Shown here piece by piece: positions 1 to 7,199 of a stretch of 18,038 nt of DNA; the first letter of the stretch is position 1, and every line of letters begins with the position of its first letter. This stretch comes from Pelobacter sp. UBA6812 (lineage in GTDB: Bacteria; Desulfobacterota; Desulfuromonadia; Desulfuromonadales; Syntrophotaleaceae): NCBI GenBank assembly GCA_002452265.1, contig DKEW01000074.1, positions 51,833 to 69,870 of the forward strand. The letters are read 5' to 3'. The notes below the pieces were generated by a model. The model did no database searches. It was not told the origin of the DNA and was given only the letters and a program-made list of their open reading frames with translations. A program made the translations under genes and the position numbers.

Positions 1-1275
1 AAACCGCCGCTGTTTACCTGGTTCGGTGCGGTGTTCGGCCTTCTGGCCCGCAGCAGTTCCGAATGGGTTTTGCGACTGCCTTCGGCGTTGAGCGGATTGG
101 GAATTACCTGGCTGCTGTTTTTTCGTTTAAAGCAACATGTCGGCCGTTGGGCAGCGCTTTTCGGGGCGGCGATTTTGGTAACGTCCTATTTCTTCTCTTC
201 CAAATCTCGTCTTGCCGAATTGAATATTTTACTGACGCTGTGTGTGTTTGCGGCAGTGCTGTGTTTTTACGACTATATCTGTGATGGCAGACGTAAGTAT
301 CTTTACTTAGCCTATGGTGCACTGGGCCTGGCATTTATGACTAAAGGCCCGGTGGCGCTATTGTTTTTTGTTCTTCCGATTCTTGTTTTTGGAATATTGG
401 AAAAAGATCGCCGGGTGCTTAAAGGTTTGATCGACGGTCGTGGTTGGTTGTTGTTCGCGCTGATCGGCCTACCTTGGTACCTGTTTGTAATGCTTCGATT
501 GCAGGGATTGCCATTGCTGGAAGTTTTTCGTAGCGAAGTGGCATCGAAGGTTGCGGAGGAAGCGCATCGCCCCGAGCCTCTGTATTACTATGTCAGGCAT
601 TTGCTGGGTGCTTTTGCACCCTGGATATTGTTGATTTGCTATCGGCCACTGCGTACCCTTAAACACATGGCTGCTACAAAACCTGGACGTTTTTTCGGGT
701 TGGCGGCTTTGGTGCCATTACTTATCTTTTCCCTTTTTGATTACAAGCGGGATAAATACATTCTACCTATGTATCCGGCCCTGGCGGTTTGTCTCGGCAT
801 GATGGCAGCGCATTGGGGTTCTGAAATGTGCGCTCGTGGACGTCGATGGATCAGTCCCTTGATGGTTTGGGGCAGTGCCGTCTTAATGGTGCTACTGGTG
901 GTGTTTTACGGGTTTATTGAACCACGCATGGTTTCCTACCGATTTGAAGCTCTCAAGCCCCTGGCGACACGTATCGATCAACTGCGTGGTGATGCTCCGG
1001 TTTACTATCTTGGCGAAGAGCCGATTCAGTTGATTTATTATTACGGTCGTTCCATCCCTGGTACTACCGTTGAAGAAGTGGCCGACTGGCAGATGCAGCA
1101 GCGTCGATTTTTGGTGCTCGTGCAGAAAAAGCATGTCAGCGAGGTTGAGACTCTTGGCTTGACCGTGCTTGATGAGGTCAAACCCTATCTGTCGCGGCGT
1201 GGTGTTATGTTCATTCTGGCCAGTAAGGGGTTGGAAATGTCAGCGATACCGGAAGTTAATGACGATCTCCCTTGA
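1..1275 (+). CDS. GT39 family (ArnT/PMT-like) membrane glycosyltransferase, 5' partial
   Basis: The reading frame is open from base 1, so the gene begins upstream; 424 codons are visible before TGA. The first eight residues, KPPLFTWF, match the short KPPL-aromatic motif that follows the first periplasmic loop in ArnT/GT39 enzymes. Many hydrophobic segments follow (for example around residues 30-60, 80-100, 110-130, 140-160, 195-205, 230-245 and 285-300), as expected for a polytopic inner-membrane protein. A soluble C-terminal part of about 110 residues ends the protein. Family knowledge: such enzymes move a sugar (aminoarabinose, mannose or galacturonic acid type) from an undecaprenyl- or dolichyl-phosphate carrier to lipid A, core sugars or proteins on the periplasmic side. 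The acceptor here cannot be read from sequence; the adjacent waaG-like gene makes LPS modification likely. The catalytic acidic residues near the N-terminus lie outside the window. The family is well supported, the substrate is not. Confidence 0.85.
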   Translation, partial: KPPLFTWFGAVFGLLARSSSEWVLRLPSALSGLGITWLLFFRLKQHVGRWAALFGAAILVTSYFFSSKSRLAELNILLTLCVFAAVLCFYDYICDGRRKYLYLAYGALGLAFMTKGPVALLFFVLPILVFGILEKDRRVLKGLIDGRGWLLFALIGLPWYLFVMLRLQGLPLLEVFRSEVASKVAEEAHRPEPLYYYVRHLLGAFAPWILLICYRPLRTLKHMAATKPGRFFGLAALVPLLIFSLFDYKRDKYILPMYPALAVCLGMMAAHWGSEMCARGRRWISPLMVWGSAVLMVLLVVFYGFIEPRMVSYRFEALKPLATRIDQLRGDAPVYYLGEEPIQLIYYYGRSIPGTTVEEVADWQMQQRRFLVLVQKKHVSEVETLGLTVLDEVKPYLSRRGVMFILASKGLEMSAIPEVNDDLP

Positions 1276-1459
1276 AAATTCATGATGAAGGATGTCTGCT
1301 GCGGTGCTGGCGATTATTTTACCTTTGGATAGGTGATAGGGACATTCAATCGTAATGCTTTCTATCTTTTTGTGAGAAATAGCAAAAAAACAGTTTCGAT
1401 ATATTCTGCTGTCATTAAGTCTTTGTTGTAGCTTGATAAGAAATGCTGGAAAGTTATTT

Positions 1460-2602
1460 ATGGATATAGGTTTTGCAACCTTTCATTATTACCCCTATGG
1501 TGGATTAGAAAAAAGCATGCGTAATATCGCCTTGGAGGTTTTGAGGCGAGGTCACAAACTTACAGTTTATTGCCATTCATGGCAGGGGGAACTCATTCCC
1601 GATGCCCAAGTGGAAATTCTCCCGGTAACAGGCTGGACCAATCACCGTAAAATGCTTTCTTTCGTTCGGAAATTCCAGCAAAGAATCAAAAACTGTAATC
1701 ATGATCTGGTCGTAGGCTTTAAGCGGATGCCCGGACTTGATCTATATTACAACGGGGATGTTTGTTATCGGAATGAAATGGCCTCCAAACCCCATTTTCC
1801 TGCCAAATTTACACCTCGTTATGCTGCTCTATCCTCTTTTGAAAAGGCTGTTTTTTCGAAAGATTCATCGACTCATATCATGTATATAGCTGAGCGGGAG
1901 AAAAAAATATTTCAAAGTTGCTATGGTACTCCCGATACGCGATTTCATGCTTTGCCGCCCGGGATTGACAAGAACGGCATTCGGGGCGTTTGTTCTGCTT
2001 CTCAACGTCCTCTCCTGCGTCGTTCTATGGGTGTGGATGGTGATACCCTGATAGCTTTGATGGTAGGTTCAGACTTTTACCGCAAGGGGGTAGATCGCTC
2101 AATCCGCGCGCTGGCAGCATTACCCGTCGATCAAAAGAAAAAATTGGAACTCTGGGTCGTCGGCCAGGGAAATCCGGATCCGTTTTATAAACTGGCAACA
2201 AGTTTAGGTGTTGCCAGCCAAATACGTTTTCTTGGTGTCCGAGATGATGTGCCCTCGTTGCTTGGTGTTGCGGATATATTACTTCACCCGGCATTGAGTG
2301 AAACGGCGGGTAATGCCATACTGGAAGGTCTCGTTGCGGGAATTCCTGTCGTTGTCAGTCAAAGTGCGGGGTTCAGTGCACATGTAACCAATGCGGATGG
2401 CGGGGTGGTGATTCCCGACAATCCTTGGAGTCAGTCGGCTTTTGACCATGCTCTTTTAAAGCTTGTTGCAGATTCACAGTATCGCCGGAAATTAGGCAGT
2501 CAAGGATGGCATTACGCTGATACCACTGACCTTTATCATCGGCCTCAGGTCGCTGCGGATATCATCGAAAAACTGGCAAAAGAAAAATGTGAATCTATCT
2601 AG
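1460..2602 (+). CDS. waaG: LPS core glucosyltransferase WaaG-like (RfaG), GT4
   Basis: A 380-residue protein, close to the roughly 374 residues of E. coli WaaG. It resembles WaaG along its whole length: GYPYGG-type N-terminal loop (residues 11-15), VVGFKRMPGLDLY (about 84-96), LPPGI (about 165-169), GSDFYRKGVDRSI (203-215, with nucleotide-sugar-binding K209) and the EX7E pair E281/E289 after LLHPALS. Family knowledge: WaaG adds the first glucose to heptose II of the LPS core from UDP-glucose on the inner face of the inner membrane. The ATG at 1460 is chosen because GGAAAG lies at 1448-1453, six bases ahead; an in-frame TTG at 1433 is possible but has no comparable ribosome site. The 184-base gap upstream shows no convincing terminator or promoter. 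Base composition is moderately AT-rich compared with hldE downstream. Confidence 0.9.
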   Translation: MDIGFATFHYYPYGGLEKSMRNIALEVLRRGHKLTVYCHSWQGELIPDAQVEILPVTGWTNHRKMLSFVRKFQQRIKNCNHDLVVGFKRMPGLDLYYNGDVCYRNEMASKPHFPAKFTPRYAALSSFEKAVFSKDSSTHIMYIAEREKKIFQSCYGTPDTRFHALPPGIDKNGIRGVCSASQRPLLRRSMGVDGDTLIALMVGSDFYRKGVDRSIRALAALPVDQKKKLELWVVGQGNPDPFYKLATSLGVASQIRFLGVRDDVPSLLGVADILLHPALSETAGNAILEGLVAGIPVVVSQSAGFSAHVTNADGGVVIPDNPWSQSAFDHALLKLVADSQYRRKLGSQGWHYADTTDLYHRPQVAADIIEKLAKEKCESI

Positions 2603-2746
2603 CCTCAAGGCACCTTGTTACAATAGGCAGGTGCAAGTAAGATTGATTTAGCTGTGCGAGTCCTCCACTTTTTTGGGCTTATGTTGGGCTCAAACAGCGA
2701 TTTTTTGGGGACTCTTTTATCTGATTTAAATCAAATGACAGGATTT

Positions 2747-3418
2747 ATGAAGAACTTTTTGAAAAAGTGTCTGCCCGAAAAAATCGTTTTCTTCCGGGAG
2801 TCTTTCAATGATTTTCCTTACAGAAAATATATGAATAAAAATAAGTGCATTTTTATTCATATCCCGAAGGCAGCAGGAACCAGTGTGCTTAATGTTTTGT
2901 CTAAAAAGAAAGTACCCAGGGATCATTGCAGCTATAATATATTTTTGCAATCTTCAAAGAAAAAATTTCACAGTTATTTCAAGTTCTGTTTTGTTAGAAA
3001 CCCGTACACGAGACTCATGTCAGTTTATTATTACTTGAAAAATGGTGGAAATGGAAAATCGGATCTTGAGATACAGGAGTTGATCAAGCAAAAATATTCA
3101 ACCTTCGAAAAATTCGTTCTTGATTATTTGGATAAAGATTTGATTTATCAAATATCCCTGCTGCGGCCTCAATATACTTACATCTGTAATTACAAATATG
3201 AAGTTATGGTAGATTTTTGCGGAAAATTTGAAAATATCGAGAAAGATTTTTCAACTGTATGTGAAATTTTACGAATAAAAAAGACTCTTCCAACTTTAAA
3301 TAAAACAAATTATAAAGACAATATTTGTAAGATACAGTCTATTCAAAAAGAAGTCATAGGAAAAATCAATAGTCTATATCAAAAAGACTTCGAAGTTTTC
3401 GGATATGAATTCAGATGA
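2747..3418 (+). CDS. Sulfotransferase family protein (Sulfotransfer_2 type)
   Basis: Recognised from the two cofactor motifs of PAPS-dependent sulfotransferases: IFIHIPKAAGTS ending near residue 46 (5'-phosphosulfate loop with its Lys and Ser) and FVRNPYTRLMSVYYYL around 82-97 (3'-phosphate-binding Arg and Ser). A His near residue 60 could be the catalytic base. Family knowledge: these enzymes transfer sulfate from PAPS to sugar hydroxyls or other acceptors. Inside an LPS/polysaccharide cluster the acceptor is probably a surface glycan (inference). The start is uncertain: the frame opens at GTG 2654, with ATG at 2735 and 2747. The ATG at 2747 is preferred because it gives an N-terminus (MKNFLKKCLPEK) of a style common in surface-polysaccharide genes, but its AGGA (2740-2743) is only three bases away. 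The gene is strikingly AT-rich: two 60-base lines (3181-3240, 3301-3360) are 27% and 23% GC, against 68% for a line of hldE (7321-7380), a sign of horizontal acquisition. Confidence 0.8.
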   Translation: MKNFLKKCLPEKIVFFRESFNDFPYRKYMNKNKCIFIHIPKAAGTSVLNVLSKKKVPRDHCSYNIFLQSSKKKFHSYFKFCFVRNPYTRLMSVYYYLKNGGNGKSDLEIQELIKQKYSTFEKFVLDYLDKDLIYQISLLRPQYTYICNYKYEVMVDFCGKFENIEKDFSTVCEILRIKKTLPTLNKTNYKDNICKIQSIQKEVIGKINSLYQKDFEVFGYEFR

Positions 3419-3648
3419 AATCTATCAATTCCTTGTATTCGGTCGATAATTATTTGTCGAATGCAGGCTTTGCATCCTATTCAATAGCGATCCATTTGTC
3501 GATATTATCCTCAGTGTCTTATAAGGTTCTGTGAGGTTTCCCCACATGGTTTTCAATTCGATGTCTGTGTAATTATTCCGGCGATGTTGAAGTCGCGGTC
3601 AAGTGAGAACCAGTCGAATAAACCATAATTGAAAGGGGGCGGAGTAAA

Positions 3649-4788
3649 ATGAAAATTGCAATGCTTACATCCGATTATTTACCTAATATCGGTGGAATTG
3701 CTTCTCATATTTACGAGCTTTCAAAAGCTTTGATTGATAACGGTCACCAGGTTGAGATCTGGTTATGGGACCGGAAAGGCAGTATTTCTCCTGGTGATAG
3801 TTTGGGGGATATCCATGTCAGGCTTATTGGGAATGACGCGTCCCAGAAGAAGTTTGGAGAAGCAAAAAGGCTCGCCCGGGTCATAGCAGGATTTTCCAGA
3901 GAATTTCAGCCTGATGTCATTCATGTGCATACCCTCGATCAATTGATGCCAGCAATGGCCTTTGTTAAGAAAAAGCATCCTTCAGTCAGGGTTGTCTGGA
4001 CTAATCATACGAGCAGGTTTCTACGAAACATCGGTTCCTTTATGTGGAGGATGAAACTTCGATATTACCTTCGTGGTTTTGATGGATTGTTAGCAACCTG
4101 TCAAGAAAGAAGAGATAAATCTCTCAGACTTGGTGTCCCGTCAGGAAATTGCCTTTTTATTCCAAATGGAGTGGATCCCGATAAATATAAGGTCATTTCC
4201 AAACGTGAAGCGCGAGAAATTATCGGTGTGGATAATGATGCCTTTTTGTTGCTTTACACGGGTCGTTTTGCGCCTATAAAGGGCGTTTTTTATCTCGCAC
4301 AAGCCATCAACTTGCTAATAAAAAAAATACCAAATATCCTTTGTATTATGTGTGGAAACATGGAAGGTGATCGCGAATCTGAAAAAATTCAAGCATACAT
4401 ACTCGAAAATAAACTTGAAAAACACATTCGCCTTGATGGTTTCATCCAAAATAATCTTCTTGGTCCGCATCTGTTCGCTTGCGATTCTCTCGTTTTGCCA
4501 TCGTTGATGGAGGCTACTAGTATTTCCATGTTGGAAGCCATGACGGTTGGTCGGCCAGTTATAGGTTCCCGTGTTGGAGGTATCCCTGGAATGGTAAATG
4601 AAAATGAAACCGGAATATTGGTGAATCCCGCAGACCCTCAAGACTTGGCACGCGGGATTATCCAGTTCTGGGAAATGAAAGACCGAGAAGCCATGGGGAG
4701 AAAGGCAAAAAAACGTATTGATGAATTTACCTGGCGCAATATTGCGTTGAGGACCTACGACTTTTACTGTACATTGGTTTCTTCTTAG
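3649..4788 (+). CDS. GT4 family glycosyltransferase
   Basis: A 379-residue retaining GT-B glycosyltransferase. It has the N-terminal glycine loop (NIGGIASH, 13-20), the PNGVD linker (172-176), the GRFAPIKG donor-phosphate site with R206 and K211, and the EX7E pair E288/E296 in PSLMEATSISMLEAM, followed by GRPVIGSRVGGIPGMV. No signal peptide or transmembrane segment is apparent, so it should act at the cytoplasmic membrane face. A strong purine-rich ribosome site, GGGGGCGGAG (3635-3644), precedes the ATG by four bases. Upstream lies a 230-base AT-rich gap after the sulfotransferase gene. Its place between waaG-like and hldE genes suggests LPS core or O-chain assembly; donor and acceptor sugars are not predictable. 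Codon usage is somewhat AT-rich, between the sulfotransferase and the hldE group. Confidence 0.88.
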   Translation: MKIAMLTSDYLPNIGGIASHIYELSKALIDNGHQVEIWLWDRKGSISPGDSLGDIHVRLIGNDASQKKFGEAKRLARVIAGFSREFQPDVIHVHTLDQLMPAMAFVKKKHPSVRVVWTNHTSRFLRNIGSFMWRMKLRYYLRGFDGLLATCQERRDKSLRLGVPSGNCLFIPNGVDPDKYKVISKREAREIIGVDNDAFLLLYTGRFAPIKGVFYLAQAINLLIKKIPNILCIMCGNMEGDRESEKIQAYILENKLEKHIRLDGFIQNNLLGPHLFACDSLVLPSLMEATSISMLEAMTVGRPVIGSRVGGIPGMVNENETGILVNPADPQDLARGIIQFWEMKDREAMGRKAKKRIDEFTWRNIALRTYDFYCTLVSS

Positions 4789-4898
4789 GACGGAGGGTTG
4801 CACTGCACTCTGCCTTAATCATTCGGTTTTCGATGTGGTCATGAGTGGAAGCGGATTATAAATTCGGATTGGTATGCCGTCGGTCATTTGGGGGAGGC

Positions 4899-6035
4899 TT
4901 GATTAGTCGTGACTGCAAAAAGATAGCTCTGATTCGCAAGGAATGCAGTTTGAAGCGAGGTGGGGCTGAGCGTTACTGTGCCAACCTGGGCCGTTGCCTG
5001 GCCGATATGGGTCATCAGGTATATGTGGTGGCTCGCACGTGTGATGATGACATTCATCCGGGCCTTATTCATGTGCCTGTTCAGGTACGTAATTGGACCT
5101 CATCTTCCCGTAATTTGTCCTTTCACCAGAATAGCCAACGGGCTCTGAAAGGTCTGGACATCGACTACGTGTATGCGCTGAGCCGCACCTATCCCGCCGA
5201 TGCTTTTAGGATCAGTGATCCATTGCATGACAGCTGGCTCGATGTTCGCTACCCAGGATGGTTGCGTAACCGGTTGGAGCGGTTGAATCCGCGTCATAGA
5301 ACCATTCTGGGACTGGAGAAGAGGGTTTGTGATGCAGGATATAGCGGCGCTATTGTAACGAATTCGATCTGGTCGCGCCAACAAATACTGGCGCGTTACG
5401 ATTACCCCTCCGAACGCATTCATGTGGTCTACAACGGTGTTGACCTGGATTGTTTCCGGCCGTCAGAGGATGGAAAGCCCGTCGGTGGCCCTTTACGGTT
5501 GTTGTTTGTTGCCCAGGATTTTGCGCGCAAAGGGCTTGGTTTTATTCTCGACGCGTTGAAGCAGTTGCAAGCGCAGGGGGTCGCCTGCCATCTCAGTGTG
5601 GTGGGGCGCGATGACCCGCGTCCATTTCGCCAACAGGCGCAGCGGCTCGGCATAGCTCAAGCGATCGATTTTCACGCATCCACCAGCCAAATTCAGGATT
5701 ATTACAACGCCTCAGACCTGCTGGTGTTTCCCACTCTCAGCGACCCTTTTGCGAATGTCTGTCTGGAGGCCTTGGCCTGTGGCCTGCCGGTCATGACCAC
5801 CACCCACAACGGTGCCGCTGAGATTTTGACAGAAGATCAGACTGGATACGTATTGCAGGCAAACCGTCCATTGGTTCCGCAGATTGTCGCAGGTATTGTC
5901 CGGTTCAGTCGCCTGCCTCGGGAACATCGCCTGGAGATGGTGCATCGGGCCCGGAAGTGTGCAGAGGGGTTTACCATCAGGCACAATGCCGAGCGTACTC
6001 TTGAAGTGCTGGCTGGCGTGACGCGGGCCCGGTGA
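4899..6035 (+). CDS. GT4 family glycosyltransferase, LPS-core WaaG-like group
   Basis: About 378 residues. It has the N-terminal glycine-loop region SLKRGGAERY, the linker VVYNGVDLDCFRP, the donor site LLFVAQDFARKGLG (the usual Arg-x4-Lys region) and the C-terminal PTLSDPFANVCLEALACGLPV. In this last motif the first acid of EX7E is Asp (D-x7-E), a variant common in LPS-core GT4 enzymes. It probably adds a sugar to the LPS core on the cytoplasmic side. The start is unresolved. Homologues would be expected to begin near KIALIRKECS, but no ATG lies there. Candidates are GTG 4845, TTG 4869, TTG 4899 and possibly ATT 4902. GGGGAGG at 4891-4897 is the only good ribosome site, so the start is placed right after it, although spacing to the TTG is only one base. 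GC content returns to the host-like level here. Confidence 0.85.
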   Translation: MISRDCKKIALIRKECSLKRGGAERYCANLGRCLADMGHQVYVVARTCDDDIHPGLIHVPVQVRNWTSSSRNLSFHQNSQRALKGLDIDYVYALSRTYPADAFRISDPLHDSWLDVRYPGWLRNRLERLNPRHRTILGLEKRVCDAGYSGAIVTNSIWSRQQILARYDYPSERIHVVYNGVDLDCFRPSEDGKPVGGPLRLLFVAQDFARKGLGFILDALKQLQAQGVACHLSVVGRDDPRPFRQQAQRLGIAQAIDFHASTSQIQDYYNASDLLVFPTLSDPFANVCLEALACGLPVMTTTHNGAAEILTEDQTGYVLQANRPLVPQIVAGIVRFSRLPREHRLEMVHRARKCAEGFTIRHNAERTLEVLAGVTRAR

Positions 6036-6083
6036 TCATGGGATGCCGGTTCAAGAGATACGACGGTAGGGAGAGAGGTGACA

Positions 6084-7034
6084 ATGAAACGTTATCAGTT
6101 GATGGATTTTTCCGGTGTTAAACGGTATTCGATTGCCACCCGTGACAACAAGGTCAAGGTCGGTGAACATTTTGCCGAACCTCCGCGGGCCGGTCGTTCT
6201 TTTAGCGAGTTTTTTGACAGCCTGCCGCATCTGCTGGGTGCCGACAATCTGCGGGGTGTGGTCGATGCGGTGGTGAATGCCCGTGAAAAGGGCAGGCCGG
6301 TGGTGCTGGCCATGGGCGGGCATGTCATCAAATGCGGGCTTCAGCCGGTGATTAAGGCTCTTATCGACGCCGATGTCATTACTGCGGTGGCGACCAACGG
6401 GTCGGTCACCATTCATGACTACGAAGTGTCGCTGGTCGGTGCCACTTCTGAAGATGTTGCTGCGGTGCTGGCTTCGGGAGATTTCGGTTTTTCCCTTGAA
6501 ACCGGTCAGGGGATGAACGACATTCTCAAGCGTGGTATGGCCGGCGAGTTTGGATTCGGTCAAGCCATTGGGCAGGCGATTATTGATCAGCAGCACCCCT
6601 ATCGGGATTTTAGTCTCCTGGCGGCCTGTGTTAATAAGGGCATACCTGTTACCGTGCATGTTGCCATCGGTACCGATATTATCCACCAGCATCCAGAAGC
6701 CGATGGGGGTGTGATAGGAGAGATGAGTTACCGTGACTTCAGGCTGCTGACTTCGGTAGTGGCGGATCTCGGAGATGGAGGGGTTTGGCTCAATGTAGGG
6801 TCGGCAGTGTTGCTGCCGGAAGTTTTTCTGAAAGCCTTGTCCATCGCACAGAATCTGGGATATCATGTCGACGGTTTCAGCACCGCCAATTTCGATATGA
6901 TACAGCACTACCGCCCGCTTACCAACGTGGTCAAGCGGCCCACTCAGGGCAGCGGTCGTGGGTATACCATCACCGGTCATCATGAAATCAACATCCCTTT
7001 GTTTGCTCAGGCAGTGCTCGACCGGCTTGGCTGA
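6084..7034 (+). CDS. Conserved protein of unknown function, possibly deoxyhypusine-synthase-like fold
   Basis: A 316-residue soluble protein not confidently recognised. The ATG at 6084 has an ideal ribosome site GAGGTGA (6075-6081); an in-frame GTG at 6078 lies inside that site. Conserved-looking blocks are VVLAMGGHVIKCGL (about residues 71-84), ATNGSVTIHDYEVSLVGATSEDV (about 99-121), the FGFSLETGQGMND block (about 129-141), VTVHVAIGTDIIHQHPEADG (about 193-212) and LNVGSAVLLPEVFLKAL (about 237-253). The Gly-rich strands, the HDYE acid cluster and GSAVLLPEVF suggest a nucleotide-binding Rossmann-type enzyme. A distant relation to the deoxyhypusine synthase family is my guess from memory, not shown by any search. 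It lies 48 bases after a glycosyltransferase gene and 165 bases before hldE, so it may serve sugar-nucleotide or LPS metabolism, but the link is positional only. Confidence 0.75.
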   Translation: MKRYQLMDFSGVKRYSIATRDNKVKVGEHFAEPPRAGRSFSEFFDSLPHLLGADNLRGVVDAVVNAREKGRPVVLAMGGHVIKCGLQPVIKALIDADVITAVATNGSVTIHDYEVSLVGATSEDVAAVLASGDFGFSLETGQGMNDILKRGMAGEFGFGQAIGQAIIDQQHPYRDFSLLAACVNKGIPVTVHVAIGTDIIHQHPEADGGVIGEMSYRDFRLLTSVVADLGDGGVWLNVGSAVLLPEVFLKALSIAQNLGYHVDGFSTANFDMIQHYRPLTNVVKRPTQGSGRGYTITGHHEINIPLFAQAVLDRLG

Positions 7035-7132
7035 CAATCCCGATCCGGTCGGAATCGTGCCTCTGGGGGGTGAAAGTCTTGCATAATCCGGCCGGATATG
7101 GTAAGCGCTGGTGCGCATTTGACGATCACAGT

Positions 7133-7160
7133 GCCGGCCCTGATTGCCGGTTTCTTTTTT
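7133..7160 (+). terminator. Possible intrinsic terminator or attenuator ahead of hldE
   Basis: CCGGC (7134-7138) pairs with GCCGG (7146-7150) around a seven-base loop, extended by a G-T pair (7133/7151), and is followed by the T-rich run TTTCTTTTTT (7151-7160). The stem is short, but the U-tract is good. It lies between the unknown gene and the ribosome site of hldE, only 40 bases before the hldE ATG, so it would act as a partial terminator or attenuator. No clear promoter was found between it and hldE. Confidence 0.4.
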
Positions 7161-7199
7161 GTCACCTTCGTTCATGTTATTGCCAACAATGGAAGACTA

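Noticed and set aside
1276..1459. A possible promoter (TATATT at 1400-1405) ahead of the waaG-like gene.
   Set aside because: No -35 hexamer was found at an acceptable distance; the nearest TTGTGA is 24 bases away.
3419..3648. The 230-base gap after the sulfotransferase gene as a gene remnant or small RNA.
   Set aside because: It has small inverted repeats (for example ATGCA/TGCAT near 3460) and AT-rich sequence, but no coding frame, promoter pair or stable structure that can be supported.
6051..7175. A 374-codon open frame on the - strand opposite the unknown conserved gene.
   Set aside because: It is antisense to a gene with an ideal ribosome site and ordered motifs; its translation is rich in His, Arg and Thr without recognisable domains, typical of a shadow frame in GC-rich DNA.
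7098..7199. An N-terminal hydrophobic extension of HldE that could be a signal anchor.
   Set aside because: HldE is cytosolic and begins near the ATG at 7200, which has its own GGAAG site; no ribosome site fits the 7098 start.
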